A stretch of 29,611 nucleotides of DNA from Flavobacteriaceae bacterium (GCA_002702745.1 PABM01000020.1:1-29611), one strand, 5' to 3'. Positions 14,779 to 25,016 are shown, numbered from the stretch's first letter. Notes: generated from the sequence alone by a model not told the origin. Translations and numbers: made by a program.

Positions 14779-16485
14779 ATGAAAGACACAGTAAATAAAA
14801 ATATTGAAGAGTGGTCTAAATATCCTTTTTGTGAGCACACACAAAAAGAAATAAATAATCTTGTAAAGGACAAAACCAAATTATATGATGCGTTTTACAA
14901 AAATTTAGAATTTGGAACAGGGGGTATGCGTGGACTTATGGGTGTAGGTACAAATAGAATAAACAAATATACAATAGGTAAAAACACTCAAGGAATATCA
15001 AATTACCTAAACAAAAATATTGTTGGTAAAAAATCTGCTGTTATTGCCTATGATTGCAGACACAACAGTATGGAGTTAGCAAGAACTGTCGCCGAGGTAT
15101 TTTCTGCTAATCATATAAATGTATTCTTATTTTCAAATTTAAGACCTACCCCTGAACTTTCATATGCGGTTAGAAAATTAAATTGTACATGTGGAATTGT
15201 TTTAACTGCTTCACATAATCCACCTGAGTATAATGGGTTTAAAGTTTACTGGCAAGACGGAGGTCAAATTGTCCCTCCGGTCGATAATTTATTAATTAAT
15301 GAAATCGAACAAGTGAATTTCAATGATATCAACTTTAATTTCAAGGATGAATTAATCGAAATTATTGATACAAAAATTGACGACTTATTCATTGATATTT
15401 GCTTAAAAAACGGATTAAACACTGATTTAAAAAATAGATCTAGTAAAATTATTTTTACTGCTTTACACGGAGCATCATCTACTATAATTTCAAAATTATT
15501 AAAAAGAGCAGGGTATAAAAATGCTAAATATGTTGAAGCTCAAATGGTTCCTGATGCTAATTTTTCTACCGTCATTTCTCCTAATCCTGAAGAAGCTGAA
15601 TCCCTTGATTTAGCTTTAAAGTTAGGAGAGGATGAAAATGCCGAAATGATAATAGGAACTGATCCAGATGCAGATAGATTAGGGGTTGCAGTAAGAGATT
15701 TAAATAATAATTTGATATTGATTAATGGAAATCAGTTAATGGTATTAATGTTCGATTATATTTTAAAAAGAAAAAAAACAGGCACTACACTTAATAAAAA
15801 CCATTTTATTGCCTCAACAATTGTTTCAACACCAATGATTAAAAACATTGCTAGATATTATAATGTTGACTTTAAATTAAGCTTAACAGGCTTTAAATGG
15901 ATAGCCAAAATGATTCAGGATTTTCCAAATCAGGAGTTTATTGTTGGTGGAGAAGAAAGTTATGGATTGATGATTGGAGACGATGTTCGTGATAAAGACG
16001 CTTTAACATCGAGCTTGGCAGCTTATGAAATGATGTCTTACTATAAGGAAAATAACAGTAGTGTTTTCAATGAATTAGTAAAACTTTATATTCTTCACGG
16101 ATTTTACAAGGAAAAATTAATTTCTATTGTCAAAAAAGGTCAAAAAGGTCAAGAAGAAATAAAAAGTCTTATTAATAATTACAGAAAAAATCCCTTAGAA
16201 ATTATTTTAGAATCAAGGGTGAAATATTTTTGTGATTATTCAACCTCGATAAAGAGAAATTTAATTGATAAAACGAATGAAAAAATTTTATTACCAAAAT
16301 CTAATGTTATCGAATTTGAATCAATTGACGGCTGTAAAATTATTTTAAGACCAAGCGGAACCGAACCGAAAATTAAAATGTACATTAGTGTTCATGCTGA
16401 TTTGGATAACATCAATGAGTTTAAATCCGTAAATATTAGATTGGAAAATAAAATTAAAGAAATAGTTAAAAGTATAGATTTATGA
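14779..16485 (+). CDS. phospho-sugar mutase (phosphoglucomutase/phosphomannomutase family)
   Basis: This alpha-D-phosphohexomutase interconverts hexose 1- and 6-phosphates, probably glucose and possibly mannose phosphates. The 568-residue protein has all four active-site elements: the phosphoserine loop TASHNPPEYNG (Ser145), the metal loop GTDPDADR, the sugar-binding loop GGEESYG, and the phosphate-binding loop RPSGTEPKIK near the C-terminus. The length fits the large PGM2-like bacterial members. An in-frame TTG at 14761 would add six residues; the ATG at 14779 is the more usual start. The last four bases, ATGA, overlap the start of the ABC exporter gene, implying translational coupling. It likely supplies sugar 1-phosphate for nucleotide-sugar synthesis used by the neighbouring glycosyltransferase. 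Confidence 0.92.
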   Translation: MKDTVNKNIEEWSKYPFCEHTQKEINNLVKDKTKLYDAFYKNLEFGTGGMRGLMGVGTNRINKYTIGKNTQGISNYLNKNIVGKKSAVIAYDCRHNSMELARTVAEVFSANHINVFLFSNLRPTPELSYAVRKLNCTCGIVLTASHNPPEYNGFKVYWQDGGQIVPPVDNLLINEIEQVNFNDINFNFKDELIEIIDTKIDDLFIDICLKNGLNTDLKNRSSKIIFTALHGASSTIISKLLKRAGYKNAKYVEAQMVPDANFSTVISPNPEEAESLDLALKLGEDENAEMIIGTDPDADRLGVAVRDLNNNLILINGNQLMVLMFDYILKRKKTGTTLNKNHFIASTIVSTPMIKNIARYYNVDFKLSLTGFKWIAKMIQDFPNQEFIVGGEESYGLMIGDDVRDKDALTSSLAAYEMMSYYKENNSSVFNELVKLYILHGFYKEKLISIVKKGQKGQEEIKSLINNYRKNPLEIILESRVKYFCDYSTSIKRNLIDKTNEKILLPKSNVIEFESIDGCKIILRPSGTEPKIKMYISVHADLDNINEFKSVNIRLENKIKEIVKSIDL

Positions 16486-18308
16486 AAACAAACTACTTTA
16501 ACAGAATATTCCGATATGCATGGGTCTTTAAAAAGTATTTTATACTGAATATAATCACAAATATTTTTTATGCATTTTTTGGAACATTATCCATGATTTC
16601 TTTGTTTCCGATGCTGAAGGTACTTTTTAACCAAACAGAACAACTTAATACACCACCTGTTTGGCAAGGAATGTCTGTGGCAGCTAATTACTTTGAAAAT
16701 TATTTGAACTACTTTGTAACTACAAAAAAGGCTTCTGGAAGTGATGACGTTCTAATTTTTATGGTCTCCATTATCATTATTACATTTTTATTGAAAAATA
16801 TTTTCAATTATCTGTCTATGTTTTTTATAACTTTTCTTAGAAACGGTGTTGTGAAAAACATAAGAAATGATATATATGAACAGATGATTAAATTATCTCT
16901 TTCCTTCTACTCTGAAAAAAAAAGAGGAGATATTGTGGCAAGAATATCTTCCGATGTTCAGGAATTAGACAATTCATTTTTGTCAATTTTTGAATTGATT
17001 GTAAAAGACCCTCTAATGGTATTGTTCACTCTAATCTCAATGTTTTTAATAAGTCCAAAACTTAGTCTATTTGTAATTATATTTATCCCAATTTGCGGAT
17101 TTGTCATCTCTATTGTTGGGAAATCACTTAGAAGAAAATCTCTCAAAGTTCAAAAGGAACAAGGCCAATTTATTTCGCTGGTAGACGAAACCCTTTCTGG
17201 GATGAAAATTTTAAAAATATTTAATGCAGAAAAAAAGTTTTTTAAAAAATTTACCGACTCAACAAATAGATTCTATAAATTTTCAAACAGTGTTTTAAAT
17301 AGAAAAAATCTTGCTAGTCCGTTAAGTGAATTTTTAGGAATATCATCAATTGCTGGTGTGCTGTGGTTTGGAGGGATTATGGTATTAAAAGAAAACTCAT
17401 TAGACGCTAGTGCATTCATTGTTTATCTTGGACTTGCTTATAATATTTTAACACCTGCCAAATCCTTGAGCAGAGCTACATATAAGGTTAAAAAAGCTTC
17501 TGCAGCTGCTGAAAGAATTTTTCACATAATTGATAATGACACAATTATTTTTGAAGATCAAAAGGCACAAAATATTGAATCTTTTAACAGTAGTATAAAA
17601 ATCAATGATATCACTTTTTCCTATGGATATGAAACTGTTATTGACGGTCTAAACTTACAAATCCCAAAAGGTAAAAGTATTGCTTTGGTGGGACAATCAG
17701 GAAGTGGAAAATCTACATTAGCTAATTTAATTTGTAGATTCTATGATGTCAACTATGGGTCAATAAACGTTGACGGGATAAATATTAAAAAATTAAAAAA
17801 AGATTCCTTAAGAAATCTTATAGGACTTGTAACCCAAGATTCAATTCTGTTTAATGATTCAATTAAAAATAACCTCCGAATTGCAAAACCTGATGCAACA
17901 AATGAAGAGATAATCCAATGCTTAAAAATTGCAAATGCTTGGGAGTTTGTGAGCAAAATGCCTGAAAAAATAGATTCTAATATTGGCGATTCCGGAAATA
18001 AACTTTCAGGAGGTCAAAAACAAAGATTAAGTATTGCGAGAGCAGTTCTAAAAAACCCTCCTATACTGGTTTTAGATGAAGCAACTTCTGCTCTAGATAG
18101 TGAAAGTGAAAAGCTAGTCCAAAATGCTTTAGAAAATCTAATGAAAAATAAGACTTCAATAGTTATAGCTCATAGATTATCAACAATCCAAAAAGCTGAT
18201 AAAATTATTGTTTTAGAAAAAGGAAAAATTATTGAATCGGGTGTACATAAAGAACTTATGAAAAATGATGGTATTTACAGCAATCTTGTTAAAATGCAGT
18301 CAATATAA
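16482..18308 (+). CDS. MsbA-like ABC exporter (fused membrane and ATPase domains)
   Basis: The 608-residue half-transporter has six predicted membrane helices in the first 330 residues and a nucleotide-binding domain from about residue 370. All ATPase motifs are intact: Walker A GQSGSGKST (about 404-412), the Q-loop in LVTQDS, the signature LSGGQKQR, Walker B ILVLDEAT and the H-loop AHRLST. It should work as a homodimer in the inner membrane. The type I exporter fold and neighbours suggest flipping of a lipid or lipid-linked glycan (MsbA or PglK-like), but drug or peptide export cannot be excluded. It is the last gene of the DUF4199 unit; no hairpin terminator is evident in the 102 bases before purL. 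Confidence 0.92.
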   Translation: MKTNYFNRIFRYAWVFKKYFILNIITNIFYAFFGTLSMISLFPMLKVLFNQTEQLNTPPVWQGMSVAANYFENYLNYFVTTKKASGSDDVLIFMVSIIIITFLLKNIFNYLSMFFITFLRNGVVKNIRNDIYEQMIKLSLSFYSEKKRGDIVARISSDVQELDNSFLSIFELIVKDPLMVLFTLISMFLISPKLSLFVIIFIPICGFVISIVGKSLRRKSLKVQKEQGQFISLVDETLSGMKILKIFNAEKKFFKKFTDSTNRFYKFSNSVLNRKNLASPLSEFLGISSIAGVLWFGGIMVLKENSLDASAFIVYLGLAYNILTPAKSLSRATYKVKKASAAAERIFHIIDNDTIIFEDQKAQNIESFNSSIKINDITFSYGYETVIDGLNLQIPKGKSIALVGQSGSGKSTLANLICRFYDVNYGSINVDGINIKKLKKDSLRNLIGLVTQDSILFNDSIKNNLRIAKPDATNEEIIQCLKIANAWEFVSKMPEKIDSNIGDSGNKLSGGQKQRLSIARAVLKNPPILVLDEATSALDSESEKLVQNALENLMKNKTSIVIAHRLSTIQKADKIIVLEKGKIIESGVHKELMKNDGIYSNLVKMQSI

Positions 18309-18410
18309 ATCAGTGTTTAAAAGAGGTGAATAACTATTTATTTAAGTGTATTTTTTTTACTAGTTTATAAATTAATTTGGACTAAATTTAGCATTCATAT
18401 TCCTTATTAG

Positions 18411-21400
18411 ATGATATCTTTTTTTGAATCTCAAAATCATTCAATTTTTGCAGTACAAACTGATCATACTATTTCAAAGGATGAAATAAAAAAACTTGAA
18501 TGGTTGTTAGGAAATGCAACTTTACTTTCAGACGATCAAATAAAAAAAGAATTTATTGGGCCAAGAGCTGCAATGATATCACCATGGAGTACAAACGCAG
18601 TTGAAATATGTAAAAACATGGGATTAAATTCTATTCTAAGAATCGAAAAATATTTCGAGAGTAAAAATTCTAAAAATGATTTTGACCCTATGTTAAATGA
18701 AAAATTTGACTCTTTATCTCAATCGCTCTTCAAGATAAATTTAGATCCAAAAAAAATCACAAGTATTTCTAATATTCAAGAATATAACGAGAAAGAAGGT
18801 TTGTCTCTAAGCGAAGATGAAATTGACTATCTAAATAATATTTCGAAAAAAATTAATCGGAAATTGACTGATTCTGAAATTTTTGGGTTCTCACAAGTAA
18901 ATTCTGAACATTGTAGACATAAAATATTTAACGGTAAATTTATAATTGATGGTGAAGAAAAAGAGCATAGTTTATTTTCATTAATTAAACAAACATCTAA
19001 AGAAAACCCTGAAAATATTGTATCTGCCTACAAAGACAATGTTGCTTTTATAAAAGGTCCAAAAATAAATCAATTTGCACCTGCAACTTCAGATAAACCA
19101 GATTTTTACGTTTCTCAAGAAATTGATAGTGTAATTTCACTAAAAGCTGAAACTCATAATTTTCCAACTACGGTTGAACCATTCAATGGAGCTGCTACAG
19201 GTTCGGGTGGTGAAATCAGAGATAGGTTAGCTGGAGGAAGAGGTTCAATTCCCCTTGCAGGTACTGCTGTATATATGACTCCCTACTCAAGAATTGATGA
19301 GAAAAAATGGGAAAAAAATATAAAAGAAAGAAAATGGCTCTATCAAACTCCGTTAGATATTTTAATAAAAGCATCTAACGGTGCTTCAGATTTTGGAAAT
19401 AAATTTGGACAGCCTTTAATATCTGGGTCAATTTTTACATTTGAAAATGAGACAGACGGAGAAATTCAGGCATATGACAAAGTAATTATGTTAGCCGGTG
19501 GTATCGGTTATGCAAATAAAGATCACTCTTTAAAGAAAACTCCTGAGAAGGATGATTTAATTGTAATTATGGGTGGAGATAACTATCGAATTGGAATGGG
19601 TGGTGCGGCAGTATCGTCGGCAGATACTGGAGAATTTTCCGCTGGTATTGAACTTAATGCAATTCAAAGATCAAATCCAGAAATGCAAAAAAGAGTTGCT
19701 AACGCTATAAGAGGTACAATAGAAAATGATAAAAATTGTATAGTTTCTATACATGATCATGGAGCAGGTGGCCATTTAAATTGTTTAACAGAATTAGTAG
19801 AAGATACTGGAGGTTTTATTGAGTTAGATAAACTACCAGTAGGTGACCCAACACTTTCTAATAAAGAAATTATCGGTAATGAATCTCAGGAAAGAATGGG
19901 GTTAATCATAAAAAAGGAAAATATTAACGAATTTTTAAGAATTTGTGAAAGAGAAAGGGCTCCGATATATATTGTTGGAAAAGTTACGGATGATAATAGG
20001 TTTACAATTAATTCAGATAAAACAAAACTTAGTTGCGTTGACCTAAGTCTAGATCATTTTTTTGGAAGTTCACCAGAAACTATCTTAACCGATACGACAA
20101 TACATCAAAAATATAATGAATTACAATATTCAGAAAAATTAGTAAATGAATATATAAAAGAATTATTCAGTTTAGAATCAGTTGGGTGTAAAGACTGGCT
20201 AACTAACAAAGTTGACAGATGTGTTGGAGGAAAAGTTGCTAAACAACAATGTGTGGGTGAGCTACAGCTACCACTAAATAATTGTGGAGTTATGGCGTTA
20301 GATTATTCAACTTCAAATGGAATTGCAACTTCTATTGGACACTCCCCTATTTCCGCATTAATTGACCCAATTGCTGGAAGTAAGAATAGTATTGCAGAAG
20401 CATTGACAAATATTATTTGGGCGCCTCTGCAAAATGGAATAAAGGGTGTTTCTCTTTCAGCAAACTGGATGTGGCCATGTAAAAATCAAGGGGAAGATGC
20501 AAGACTTTATGAGGCAGTTAAATCTGTTTCAAAATTTGCAATTGAATTGGGCATTAATATTCCTACAGGAAAAGATTCACTCTCAATGAATCAAAAATAT
20601 GATAATATTGAAGTAAAGTCACCAGGAACCGTAATCATTTCAGCTACAGCTCATTGTAATGATATTTTTAATATTGTAGAACCCGTATTCAAATTAAATC
20701 GTGGATCGATTTACTATGTAAATTTTTCGTGTGATAATTTTAAACTCGGAGGGTCCTCATTTTCTCAGATAATCGGAGATATTGGAAATGAAACCCCGTC
20801 AATTAATGATGCGAAATACTTTTTAAACGCATTTGAAACAATTCAAATTCTAATAAAAAATAATTGTATAGTTGCTGGTCATGACATAGGATCAGGTGGG
20901 TTCATTACCACGTTGATGGAAATGTGTTTTTCATCAAACAATGTTTCAGCAAATATTGATCTCTCAGCATTAAATGAAAAAGATATAGTTAAAACTTTAT
21001 TTTCAGAAAATAGTGGAATAATAATACAAGTTGACAATGAAGAAGCAGAAAAAACCTTTTCAAAAAATGGAATTAATGCATTAAAGATTGGTGAAGTTAT
21101 AAGCGGTAATACACTAAATATCAAAAATTTTGAAAATAAGTATTCATTTGACCTGGAAAAATTTAGAGATTATTGGTATCACACATCCATGCTATTAGAC
21201 AGAAAGCAAACTTCAAATAATTTAGCTGAGGTCAGATATAAAAATTATAAAAAACAACCACTTAAATTTAAATTTCCAGAAAATTTTAAAGGAAATTATA
21301 GATTTAATTTGTCACTGGTAAAACCAAAAGCTGCAATTTTGAGGGAGCAAGGCAGTAATAGTGAGAGAGAATTAGCAAACGCACTCTTCATGGCTGGTTT

Positions 21401-22082
21401 TGAGGTTAAAGATGTTCACATGACTGATTTGATTAGCGGAAAGGAATCCCTCAAGGATATTCAATTTTTAGGTGCGGTTGGAGGGTTTTCTAATTCTGAT
21501 GTTCTTGGTTCAGCTAAAGGATGGGCAGGGTCATTCAAATATAATGAAATTGCAAAAAGATCATTAGAGGACTTCTTTTCAAGAAAAGATACTTTGTCAA
21601 TTGGCATATGTAATGGATGTCAATTGTTTATGGAACTTGATTTAATTTATCCAACCCACAAAGAACATGGTAAAATGACATTTAATGATTCTAAAAAACA
21701 TGAAAGTAATTTTACTTCCGTTAAGATAAACAAAAATAATTCAGCAATGTTGGATAAGCTGGAGGGTTTAACATTAGGTGTTTGGATCAGCCATGGTGAA
21801 GGAAAATTTAAACTACCCTACTCTTCTGAAAATTATAATATTGTTGCAGAATATGGTTACAGTGATTATCCGTCAAATCCAAATGGTTCTGATTTTAACT
21901 CTGCTATGCTTTGCAGTGATGATGGTAGACATCTTGTTACCATGCCTCACATAGAAAGGTCAATTTTTAAGTGGAATTGGGCATTCTACCATAATGACAG
22001 AAATGACAAAGTAAGCCCTTGGATATTAGCCTTTAAGAACGCTAAAGATTGGATTTTAGAAAATTCCATGATTTCGGAATAA
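18411..22082 (+). CDS. purL: phosphoribosylformylglycinamidine synthase, long single-chain form
   Basis: PurL carries out the fourth step of purine synthesis, converting FGAR to FGAM with ATP and glutamine. The 1223-residue protein is the long form that carries all domains in one chain. In order these are an N-terminal PurS-like part (residues 1-140), two tandem AIR-synthetase-like halves (with SEHCRHKIF and KAETHNFPTTVEPFNGAATGSGGEIRD), and a C-terminal class I glutaminase with RE(Q)GSNSERE, the catalytic Cys1067 in GICNGCQ and His in MPHIERS. Long PurL occurs in Bacteroidetes and proteobacteria, while Bacilli split it into PurS, PurQ and PurL. The upstream 102-base gap carries only a weak -7-like TAAATTTA (18383-18390). 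The carboxypeptidase gene follows after 27 bases. Confidence 0.97.
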   Translation: MISFFESQNHSIFAVQTDHTISKDEIKKLEWLLGNATLLSDDQIKKEFIGPRAAMISPWSTNAVEICKNMGLNSILRIEKYFESKNSKNDFDPMLNEKFDSLSQSLFKINLDPKKITSISNIQEYNEKEGLSLSEDEIDYLNNISKKINRKLTDSEIFGFSQVNSEHCRHKIFNGKFIIDGEEKEHSLFSLIKQTSKENPENIVSAYKDNVAFIKGPKINQFAPATSDKPDFYVSQEIDSVISLKAETHNFPTTVEPFNGAATGSGGEIRDRLAGGRGSIPLAGTAVYMTPYSRIDEKKWEKNIKERKWLYQTPLDILIKASNGASDFGNKFGQPLISGSIFTFENETDGEIQAYDKVIMLAGGIGYANKDHSLKKTPEKDDLIVIMGGDNYRIGMGGAAVSSADTGEFSAGIELNAIQRSNPEMQKRVANAIRGTIENDKNCIVSIHDHGAGGHLNCLTELVEDTGGFIELDKLPVGDPTLSNKEIIGNESQERMGLIIKKENINEFLRICERERAPIYIVGKVTDDNRFTINSDKTKLSCVDLSLDHFFGSSPETILTDTTIHQKYNELQYSEKLVNEYIKELFSLESVGCKDWLTNKVDRCVGGKVAKQQCVGELQLPLNNCGVMALDYSTSNGIATSIGHSPISALIDPIAGSKNSIAEALTNIIWAPLQNGIKGVSLSANWMWPCKNQGEDARLYEAVKSVSKFAIELGINIPTGKDSLSMNQKYDNIEVKSPGTVIISATAHCNDIFNIVEPVFKLNRGSIYYVNFSCDNFKLGGSSFSQIIGDIGNETPSINDAKYFLNAFETIQILIKNNCIVAGHDIGSGGFITTLMEMCFSSNNVSANIDLSALNEKDIVKTLFSENSGIIIQVDNEEAEKTFSKNGINALKIGEVISGNTLNIKNFENKYSFDLEKFRDYWYHTSMLLDRKQTSNNLAEVRYKNYKKQPLKFKFPENFKGNYRFNLSLVKPKAAILREQGSNSERELANALFMAGFEVKDVHMTDLISGKESLKDIQFLGAVGGFSNSDVLGSAKGWAGSFKYNEIAKRSLEDFFSRKDTLSIGICNGCQLFMELDLIYPTHKEHGKMTFNDSKKHESNFTSVKINKNNSAMLDKLEGLTLGVWISHGEGKFKLPYSSENYNIVAEYGYSDYPSNPNGSDFNSAMLCSDDGRHLVTMPHIERSIFKWNWAFYHNDRNDKVSPWILAFKNAKDWILENSMISE

Positions 22083-22109
22083 TATTTGCCGTATCCTAGA
22101 AAACTTTTA

Positions 22110-24509
22110 ATGAAAAAGCTTCTTTTTTTATTAGTATCACTTTTGACTTTTCAGTCAACATTTTTGCAAAACATAGATGTTTTTCATAAAGTTAAAATCA
22201 ATTATTCAAAAGCATCAGATTTAGTAAAACTTGCAAATAATGGAGTCTGTATTGACCACGGAATTAATAAAAAAAATCATTTTTTCATTTCTGATTTTTC
22301 CACTGAGGATTTAAATAAGATAAACCTTTTGGGATTCTCATACGAAATCTTAATTGAAGATGTCACAAGCTTTTATCAAGATAGAAATAAGACTGAAATT
22401 AAAAGAAAATCAAATGATTATTGTGAAACAACCAATGATATTGGAACACCAGAAAATTATGATTTTAAGGAAGGTGATGATTTTGGAGGCTTTTACACAT
22501 ACAATGAAATGTTGGATGAATTAGATGATATGTATTTCCAATACCCAAATCTTATCTCAGAAAGGGTTAATATTAAAGATCCTAATTATTCAAATTCTCC
22601 TCATATTCACAAAACATATGAAGGTAGATTTCTACAATTGGTAAAAATTTCAGATAACCCTGAAACTGATGAAGAAGAGGAGCCTCAAATCCTTTACACA
22701 GCTCTTCATCATGCTCGTGAACCAGGATCTATGCAACAACTAATATATTTTATGTGGTACTTACTAGAAAATTATGACTCCAATGAAAGTATTAAGCAAA
22801 TCATTGATAATTCAGAGTTATATTTTGTACCCTGTGTAAATCCTGATGGATATATATATAATGAAACGAGTGAACCAAGTGGGGGCGGAATGTGGAGAAA
22901 AAATAGAAGAGATAATCATGGGGTAGATAATAATAGAAACTATTCTTATGTTGATAATAATGGTAACGAAGTTTGGAATACGTCTGGGACATCAAGCAGT
23001 CCTAATGGAAATACCTATGCTGGTGATGAACCATTCTCAGAAGCTGAAAACAGAGCTGTAAGGTATCTAGTTGAGTCAAAAAATTTCAAACTAGCTCTGA
23101 ATAATCATACATATGGTAATTTACTTTTATATCCTTATGGATATGATTATAATCAACCAACTGATGATGATGAAATCTATCAATTTATTTCGTCTGAGCT
23201 TGTGAGTGAAAATAATTATGAAAATATAATAAGCGCTGATCTATACCCCGCAGCTGGTGATAGTGATGATTTTATGTATGGAATGCTAATTACAGAAAAT
23301 AACCAAACAAGAGAAAAAATATTTGCTATGACACCTGAAATTGGTAGCTCATTTTGGCCACAGTCATCAACAATTGAAGACCTTTGTAAAGGAATGCTCA
23401 ATTTAAACTTAACAGCCGCTAAAATGATTGGGAATTATGCAAAATTAGAGGATAATACTTCAAACTTTATTTCTAGTCTCAATTTTCAATCGGATTTTAG
23501 TATTCAAAGACTTGGAATTTCTGATGATGAAGAATTTTTAATTTCCATAATACCAGTTTCCTCAAATATTAGTAATGTTTCATCTTCAATTAGTGTCAGT
23601 TCAGCTCAAATTGGTGAAATCATTAACGATAGTTTTGATATTTCTTTAAACGAGTCAATTGTTGAAGGAGATAACATTATTTATAAATATGTTTTAAATA
23701 ATGGTTTATTTGATGAAGAAATAGAAGTAACAAAGATTTATGGGCAAACACAAATAATTGTTGAAGATGAAAGCGATAATTACAATAGTTTCTGGGATGA
23801 CAGTTCTGAATGGTCTAACACCTATGAAGAATATTTTTCACCGCAAACTAGTATTACAGATTCTCCATATTCTAATTACAGCAATAATTCTGAAGAAATA
23901 ATTCAACTAATTAATCCTATAAATCTTTCTGGATATGTTTATGCTGAAATTAATTTTGATGCTAAGTGGAGCATTGAATCAGGTTATGATTATGTTCAAT
24001 TGGAAATTTCAGTTGATAATGGAAACACTTGGATTCCACAATGTGGAGAATACACTAGGAAAGGAATAGAAACACATGATTATGCACAAGATGAACCACT
24101 ATATGACGGAAATCAACCACAATGGATTAGTGAAAGTATTTTGCTTACAGATTATTTAGGCGATGAAATTTTTGTGAGGTTTAAGCTTTACTCCGACGGA
24201 GGCCTCAGAAGAGATGGGTTTTATTTTGATAACTTTAAAATAAAGGGGGTTTCAGAAAATTTAAACATTTCTGAAATTGAACAATATGGTTCTAGAATTT
24301 ACCCCAATCCTGCCAATGATTATATAAATATAGTATCAAAAAATAAGATAAATAGATTAGAGATATATGACTTACTTGGAAAAAAACTTTTTGAAAAAGA
24401 AGAACTTGATATCTCAAAAATAAAATTACCAATGTCAAATCCTGGTATTTATATGGTCAAATTATTTTCAGATTCAGGTGTTGAAAATCATAGGATTATA
24501 AAAAAATAA
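22110..24509 (+). CDS. secreted M14 zinc carboxypeptidase with a T9SS C-terminal sorting domain
   Basis: The 799-residue protein has a Sec signal peptide (residues 1-19), a propeptide-like region to about 130, and an M14 metallocarboxypeptidase domain. The zinc ligands fit His201 and Glu204 (HHARE) and His333 (NNHTYGN); the catalytic acid fits Glu410 in TPEIGSSF. NPDGY and GVDNNRNY are the usual substrate-binding segments. A beta-rich region follows with a jelly-roll-like ending (SDGGLRRDGFYFDNFKI). The last 70 residues (from about 730, IYPNPANDYINI to the basic end) form a type A sorting domain, so it is exported by the type IX system and released or anchored on the surface. An in-frame TTG at 22086 is less likely than the ATG at 22110, since the signal peptide begins there. 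It probably digests environmental protein or peptide. Confidence 0.92.
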   Translation: MKKLLFLLVSLLTFQSTFLQNIDVFHKVKINYSKASDLVKLANNGVCIDHGINKKNHFFISDFSTEDLNKINLLGFSYEILIEDVTSFYQDRNKTEIKRKSNDYCETTNDIGTPENYDFKEGDDFGGFYTYNEMLDELDDMYFQYPNLISERVNIKDPNYSNSPHIHKTYEGRFLQLVKISDNPETDEEEEPQILYTALHHAREPGSMQQLIYFMWYLLENYDSNESIKQIIDNSELYFVPCVNPDGYIYNETSEPSGGGMWRKNRRDNHGVDNNRNYSYVDNNGNEVWNTSGTSSSPNGNTYAGDEPFSEAENRAVRYLVESKNFKLALNNHTYGNLLLYPYGYDYNQPTDDDEIYQFISSELVSENNYENIISADLYPAAGDSDDFMYGMLITENNQTREKIFAMTPEIGSSFWPQSSTIEDLCKGMLNLNLTAAKMIGNYAKLEDNTSNFISSLNFQSDFSIQRLGISDDEEFLISIIPVSSNISNVSSSISVSSAQIGEIINDSFDISLNESIVEGDNIIYKYVLNNGLFDEEIEVTKIYGQTQIIVEDESDNYNSFWDDSSEWSNTYEEYFSPQTSITDSPYSNYSNNSEEIIQLINPINLSGYVYAEINFDAKWSIESGYDYVQLEISVDNGNTWIPQCGEYTRKGIETHDYAQDEPLYDGNQPQWISESILLTDYLGDEIFVRFKLYSDGGLRRDGFYFDNFKIKGVSENLNISEIEQYGSRIYPNPANDYINIVSKNKINRLEIYDLLGKKLFEKEELDISKIKLPMSNPGIYMVKLFSDSGVENHRIIKK

Positions 24510-24563
24510 AATATTTTTTTAAATTTACCCTGCAAGCATTATATATTGTTAACTTATGTTATT

Positions 24564-25016
24564 ATGATAATTAATAAAGATTTTAGAAGAAGGGTTGATT
24601 TTGTTGTTAGACAAACTTGGAAAAACATAGAGAAAATGTATAATCTTGAGGCTTCTAAATATGATGTTACATTCTCAATTAGTTTTACTTTAATAAGTAT
24701 TGACCCAGAAAACGGAAGTCCATCTACTTCGATAGGCCCTGTAATGGGATTAGAATCTAATAGTATTTCTAGGATATTAAATTCTATGGAAAATAAAAAC
24801 CTTATTACTAGAAGACCTGATCCTAATGATGGTAGAGGTATAATAATTTCACTAACTAAGCTTGGCTTAAAAAAAAGAAAGATTGTTATTGAAAAAATAA
24901 GACATTTCAAAAGTTTAGTTAGATCAAAAATTGATGCGTCTGACTTAGATGCTTTTCACAGGGTTGCTTCCCAGGTTAATGATATTATAGAAGAAGGTGA
25001 TGTATTTAAAATTTAA
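24564..25016 (+). CDS. MarR-family transcriptional regulator
   Basis: The 150-residue protein has the MarR winged-helix arrangement. Helices flank a DNA-recognition segment (GPVMGLESNSISRILNSMENKNLI), and a wing follows with RRPDPNDGRGIIISLT, the conserved DxRxxxxxLT pattern. MarR proteins usually bind palindromic operators as dimers and are released by small ligands. The sequence resembles the MarR protein that, from memory, sits before fatty-acid beta-oxidation genes in flavobacteria; no such genes are next to it here, so the target is not evident. An in-frame TTG at 24546 is a less likely start. It converges on the acyltransferase gene with a 4-base TTAA overlap. The ligand is unknown. Confidence 0.87.
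   Translation: MIINKDFRRRVDFVVRQTWKNIEKMYNLEASKYDVTFSISFTLISIDPENGSPSTSIGPVMGLESNSISRILNSMENKNLITRRPDPNDGRGIIISLTKLGLKKRKIVIEKIRHFKSLVRSKIDASDLDAFHRVASQVNDIIEEGDVFKI

Noticed and set aside
16132..16152. Short direct repeat AAAAAGGTC in the phospho-sugar mutase gene
   Set aside because: It is a two-copy lysine/glycine-coding repeat (KKGQKGQ), too short to mean more than codon coincidence.
18309..18410. Possible terminator or riboswitch between the ABC exporter and purL
   Set aside because: No stable hairpin with a T-tract and no purine-riboswitch core are evident; only AT-rich spacer with a weak TAAATTTA is present.
24554..24910. 118-codon open frame antisense to the MarR gene
   Set aside because: It lies wholly within a well-recognised gene on the other strand, is hydrophobic in the way antisense frames of AT-rich genes are, and shows no family motif.
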